Assembly (NCBI GenBank): GCA_964398355.1
Contig: CAYNMM010000047.1
Location: 30,564-94,563 of the forward strand
DNA: 64,000 bases
Source: WFZT01 sp964398355
GTDB lineage: Bacteria; Hydrothermota; Hydrothermia; B15-G9; WFZT01
Reading direction: 5' to 3'
Each line of letters begins with the position of its first letter. Position 1 is the stretch's first letter. Shown here in pieces: positions 60,978-64,000 of the stretch. The notes below the pieces were generated by a model. It saw nothing but the letters and a program-made list of their open reading frames with translations. It made no database searches and was not told the origin of the DNA. A program made the translations under genes and the position numbers.

Positions 60978-61248
60978 TATAATTCTCATGGCTATATTTG
61001 CTGGAGGGAGTCTGTTCCCGAGGAATGACCCCTGGTTTGCAAAGGATAAATCGCTTCATTTTTCAGTTTCATTTACGCTCTATAACTTCTTTTACGTGGG
61101 GACAGGTGATAAAAATACATCTCTGGAGCTCACACTTGCGGCGGGAGTGTTCAAAGAGCTTGTTGATCTGACAATAAGGAAAACCGGATTCAGCTATAAA
61201 GATTTGTTCTATGATGTGTTGGGAACCATACTTGCACACGAAACATGA
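60958..61248 (+). CDS. Small membrane protein, YfiM/DUF2279-like
   Basis: The 96-residue protein has an N-terminal hydrophobic segment (SFVVSIILMAIFAGGSLF), then DKSLHFSVSFTLYNFFYV, GVFKELVDLTIRKTGFSYKDLFYDVLG. The DKxxHF..., GxxKEL.D and GFSxKDxxxDxLG pattern is that of the YfiM/DUF2279 family, whose function is unknown. Met at 60958 is preferred over 60934 because it leads directly into the hydrophobic segment. The match is by pattern memory. It overlaps the nitrilase and DUF554 genes on either side. Confidence 0.65.
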   Translation: MKSFVVSIILMAIFAGGSLFPRNDPWFAKDKSLHFSVSFTLYNFFYVGTGDKNTSLELTLAAGVFKELVDLTIRKTGFSYKDLFYDVLGTILAHET

Positions 61249-61931
61249 TTGGAACGGTAGTAAACACCATAACAGTTTTAATCGGCAGTAGCGCTGGCAC
61301 GATCATAGGAGACCGCTTACCGGAAAAGATTCACACAAAGGTAATGGAAGGTATAGGACTTGTAACTATTCTCATCGGAATGAAAATGGCTTTTGAAGTA
61401 AAATACATTCTTGTGGTAATAGGATCGATCGCACTTGGAGGTGTGATAGGTGAGATAATGGGGATAGAGGAGTACCTTGAGAAATTTGCAGATAAGTTGA
61501 AGAAGAGATTTGCCTCTGAAGACAAAAAGGATTTTGTGACAGGATTTGTAACATCTACGTTACTTTTTACAGTTGGTCCCATGACGATTCTCGGGTGTGT
61601 GCAGGATGGTCTTTATGGCAACCATGAATTACTTTTTGCTAAGTCTATGCTGGACGGGATTTCTTCTCTGGCTCTTGCCTCAGCGATGGGAGTGGGAGTT
61701 GTTTTCTCTGCACCTGCTGTACTTGTGATCCAGGGAGGACTTACGCTTCTTAGTTCATATTTTATTTTTCTTACAAAGACCCCTTTTTTACAGGATTTTA
61801 CATCAGTTGGAGGCCTGATTGTTATTGCTCTCGGTCTGAGATTGCTCAGAATAAAGGATTTGAAACCGGGTAATTTCCTTCCAGGGTTGGTGGTTGTAAT
61901 CTTTCTGGATTGGATTGCCACCCTGATTTAG
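61245..61931 (+). CDS. DUF554 membrane protein (YqgA-like)
   Basis: The 228-residue polytopic protein begins MIGTVVNTITVLIGSSAGTIIGDRLPEK, as DUF554/YqgA proteins do. It has about six to seven hydrophobic segments, including FVTSTLLFTVGPMTILGCVQDGLYG, where the GPM and QDG motifs are conserved. The family has no established transport function. It starts in the last bases of the preceding small gene and is convergent with xer. Confidence 0.9.
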   Translation: MIGTVVNTITVLIGSSAGTIIGDRLPEKIHTKVMEGIGLVTILIGMKMAFEVKYILVVIGSIALGGVIGEIMGIEEYLEKFADKLKKRFASEDKKDFVTGFVTSTLLFTVGPMTILGCVQDGLYGNHELLFAKSMLDGISSLALASAMGVGVVFSAPAVLVIQGGLTLLSSYFIFLTKTPFLQDFTSVGGLIVIALGLRLLRIKDLKPGNFLPGLVVVIFLDWIATLI

Positions 61932-61933
61932 AT

Positions 61934-62818
61934 TCACTTTTTGCGAGGATGAGTTTTGTCGTAAATCTTTTTGATTCGAGGAAGAGATAGATTGATATAA
62001 ATCTCAGTAGTAGCAATACTTTCATGTCCGAGGAGTTCCTGGATGGTTCTCAGATCGGCACCATTCGATAGCATGTGGGTGGCAAATGAGTGCCTTAACG
62101 TGTGTGGATGAATACCATAGGTGGTAGATAATCGCTTAAAAGAATTATTTACAATTCTCCAGATCATGTCGCGGGTTAAGGGATTACCAGATTTACTTGT
62201 AAAGAGGTGATTTGATCGGGGATTAAAACTTTCTCTAATCTGAAAATATTGAAATAGGGCATCAAAGGCAGGAGTACCAAGTGGTACGATTCTCTCTTTT
62301 CTACCCTTACCTATAACTCTGATTTCCCTTCTTTCAAGATCAAGATCGTCAAATTTGAGTTCAACGAGTTCAGAAACTCTCATCCCTGTGGAGTAGAGAA
62401 GTTCGATAATGGCTTTGTTTCGAACTTCAAAAATATTTGAAGGTCTCCAGTTTTCGAGCATTTTGACGAGTTTTTCTTCACTTATCACATCAGGTAGAGG
62501 TTTATCAAGTTTAATGCTGAGAATACCAGTTGCTGGATTAGATTTGATGAGTCCACGGGACTGCAAATAGTTAAAGAATCTTCTAATTGCCGAATGTTTT
62601 CTTCTTACACTTCTTCTGGAGTATCCATGTGTGAATAGGTTGCGGAGATATGATTTTAGCTCAGGCCTTGTAAATTGTAGGGGGTCAGTCTTGTTGAATT
62701 CATCTTTCATATATTCAAAGAGTGCAAGGAGATCGCGTTTGTATGCATCTATAGTGTTGCGAGAGAGATTTTTTACTGATGATAAATATGTTAGAAAATC
62801 TTCGATTGTTTTATCCAT
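61934..62818 (-). CDS. Tyrosine recombinase XerC/XerD-type
   Basis: The 294-residue integrase-family recombinase has the core-binding domain (LSRNTIDAYKRDLLALFEYM) and a catalytic domain with Arg147 (STGMRVSEL), Lys171, His239-Arg242 (HTLRHSFATHML), His265 (LLGHESIATTEIY) and Tyr274. All catalytic residues are present. Length and lack of phage context make a chromosome-dimer-resolution Xer recombinase likely. Whether it is XerC, XerD or a sole XerH-like enzyme cannot be told. It overlaps trmFO by 28 bases, an order shared with some other bacteria. Confidence 0.92.
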   Translation of the reverse strand: MDKTIEDFLTYLSSVKNLSRNTIDAYKRDLLALFEYMKDEFNKTDPLQFTRPELKSYLRNLFTHGYSRRSVRRKHSAIRRFFNYLQSRGLIKSNPATGILSIKLDKPLPDVISEEKLVKMLENWRPSNIFEVRNKAIIELLYSTGMRVSELVELKFDDLDLERREIRVIGKGRKERIVPLGTPAFDALFQYFQIRESFNPRSNHLFTSKSGNPLTRDMIWRIVNNSFKRLSTTYGIHPHTLRHSFATHMLSNGADLRTIQELLGHESIATTEIYINLSLPRIKKIYDKTHPRKK

Positions 62819-64000
62819 TCTTCAAGAGTCTCCTGAGCTCTTTTAACAATGAATTCTCTACGATTTTTCTTTTTGATTTTCGGGGGAATTTCTTTGAAGA
62901 GACCGATATTTGCATTCATAGGCTGGAAATGTTTTGGATCCGAATTGGCAATGTAATCGAGAAGGGCACCGATCATGGTGTGTATTGGAAATTTGACGGG
63001 TTCGTGGCCCGAAAGCAGTAGGAAGGCATTTATACCGGCCACAAGTCCACCCATTGCGGCCTCGACATATCCTTCTGTACCGACAAGCTGACCTGCAATG
63101 AAGAGATTTTCTTTCACTTTTGTCTGCAGGGTTGGAAGCATGACAGCGGGGGCTTTAATGAAAGTGTTTCTGTGCACAGCGCCGTATCTTAGAAATTTTG
63201 CATTTTCAAGGCCGGGTATCATCCTGAAAACCCTCCTCTGTTCTGGTATTTTGAGCTGCGTTTGAAAACCTACGAGGGAGAAGGCCGTTTTTTCCGCGTT
63301 TTCTGGTCGTAGCTGGACAACGGCGAAGGGCTCCTTGCCCGTTCGCGGGTCTGGCAAACCTGAGCCACGCAGTGGACCGTACCTGAGAGTTTCTGGTCCC
63401 CTTCGAGCCATCTCTTCAATTGGTAAGCAGCCCTCAAAATATTTTGCCTTTTCACCTTTTTCAAAATCGTGCCCCATGTAAACCTCAGCGTTTATCAGTG
63501 CCTCGTAAAATCTGTAGTACTCCTCCTCATTCATAGGGACATTCAGGTAGGAGGAGTCATCCCATCCATGTCTATCTTTGTAATAGAGCTTCTCAAAATT
63601 CAAGCTCTCTGCATCAACGATGGGGGAAAGGGCATCAAAGAATGATAAATACTCCACCCCAAGGATTTCCTGTAGGGACTTTGCAAGTGGGTCTGAGGTG
63701 AGTGGCCGTGAAGCGACAATAACGATTTCATCCTCTGGAATTTCCTGGACCTCTTCTCTCACAATTTCAATGTTTTTGAAACTTTCCAAGGTTTCTGTTA
63801 TGAAGCCGGAGAATTTTTCTCGATCAACCACAAGGGCTTTACCACCCGGGAGTTCTGCAAATTCTGCGGCTTTCATTATCAGTGAGTCGAGCCTTTTCAA
63901 TTCTGCTTTCAGGAGTCCATGAGCGTTGTAAATGTCCTTTGATTTCAAGGAATTGCTGCACACGAGTTCGGCAAAATTGCCCGTTCTGTGTGCTGGTGTG
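62791..64000 (-). CDS. trmFO: Methylenetetrahydrofolate-tRNA-(uracil-5-)-methyltransferase (N-terminus outside window)
   Basis: TrmFO makes ribothymidine at U54 of tRNA using methylene-THF and FAD. The frame runs through the right window edge: before the GTG at 63963 the translation continues upstream as TPAHRTGNFAELVCSNSLKS, the family's N-terminal region. Only about 30-40 residues, including the first FAD motif, are missing. ALVVDREKFSGFITETLE, YLSFFDALSPIVDAESL, YFEGCLPIEEMARRGPETLRYGPLRGSGLPDP and LFIAGQLVGTEGYVEAAMGGLVAGINA are typical. It is the first visible gene of the minus-strand trmFO-xer pair. Confidence 0.95.
   Translation of the reverse strand, partial: TPAHRTGNFAELVCSNSLKSKDIYNAHGLLKAELKRLDSLIMKAAEFAELPGGKALVVDREKFSGFITETLESFKNIEIVREEVQEIPEDEIVIVASRPLTSDPLAKSLQEILGVEYLSFFDALSPIVDAESLNFEKLYYKDRHGWDDSSYLNVPMNEEEYYRFYEALINAEVYMGHDFEKGEKAKYFEGCLPIEEMARRGPETLRYGPLRGSGLPDPRTGKEPFAVVQLRPENAEKTAFSLVGFQTQLKIPEQRRVFRMIPGLENAKFLRYGAVHRNTFIKAPAVMLPTLQTKVKENLFIAGQLVGTEGYVEAAMGGLVAGINAFLLLSGHEPVKFPIHTMIGALLDYIANSDPKHFQPMNANIGLFKEIPPKIKKKNRREFIVKRAQETLEEWIKQSKIF

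Overview
The window reads as ordinary chromosome from an uncultured-type Gram-negative bacterium. An outer membrane is implied by the LolD/LolE-type lipoprotein transporter, HldD (LPS heptose), several predicted lipoproteins and a C-terminal tail resembling type IX secretion sorting domains. DNA is moderately AT-rich, Shine-Dalgarno sites are strong (GGAGG), GTG and TTG starts are frequent, and genes are tightly packed with 4-base ATGA/GTGA overlaps. RtcA, an adenosine-specific-kinase family protein, a tricorn-like S41 protease and a DUF4143 ATPase are a mix seen in thermophilic or candidate-phylum bacteria (WOR-3/Hydrothermota-like lineages would fit). That placement is inference with low confidence. 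There is no rRNA, no tRNA, no CRISPR array and no recognisable insertion sequence.

Layout. 1-3.2 kb: an ETF-like fragment, panB, an adenosine-specific-kinase family protein and a LysM lytic transglycosylase. 3.2-7.7 kb: a complete branched-chain amino acid ABC transporter operon with a perfect 40-bp palindrome between the binding protein and permease genes. 7.8-14.1 kb: uvrC, a secreted tricorn-like protease, then divergently an aminotransferase and an Rrf2 regulator. 14.2-20 kb: a consensus-like parS site, hldD, rtcA, and the chain glyA-tenA-FAD oxidoreductase-unknown. 20-25.5 kb: a glycosyltransferase, a BNR-repeat secreted protein and uvrA. 25.5-33.3 kb: ssrA (tmRNA), a slipin, a ComM-like ATPase, a VanZ-PgpA fusion, hpf, hprK, mutL and an MscS channel. 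33.4-43 kb: a tetrahaem NrfH-like cytochrome, the lysS-lolE-lolD operon, a repeat lipoprotein and a serS-serA-aminotransferase operon. 43-47.2 kb: a FemAB/GNAT-like protein, a glycosyltransferase carrying a perfect 50-bp palindrome, a DUF4143 ATPase behind a long imperfect palindrome, and a pilin-like protein. 47.4-55.6 kb (minus strand): two DUF3857/transglutaminase-like proteins, a protein kinase-UvrD helicase fusion, and gltX. 56-64 kb: DUF4416, a phosphate acyltransferase, a TPR lipoprotein, argF, rpiB, a nitrilase, two small membrane proteins, a Xer recombinase and trmFO (cut by the window end).

The most unusual item is the single reading frame at 48822-51509. It joins an apparently active Hanks-type Ser/Thr kinase to a complete UvrD/Rep helicase inside an otherwise housekeeping operon. 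Other points worth a second look are two parS-like sites 34.5 kb apart, which suggest the replication origin region; several long perfect or near-perfect palindromes, one inside a coding sequence; a dyad operator in front of uvrA; the VanZ-PgpA fusion; and a tmRNA whose tag frame implies an unusual proline resume codon.
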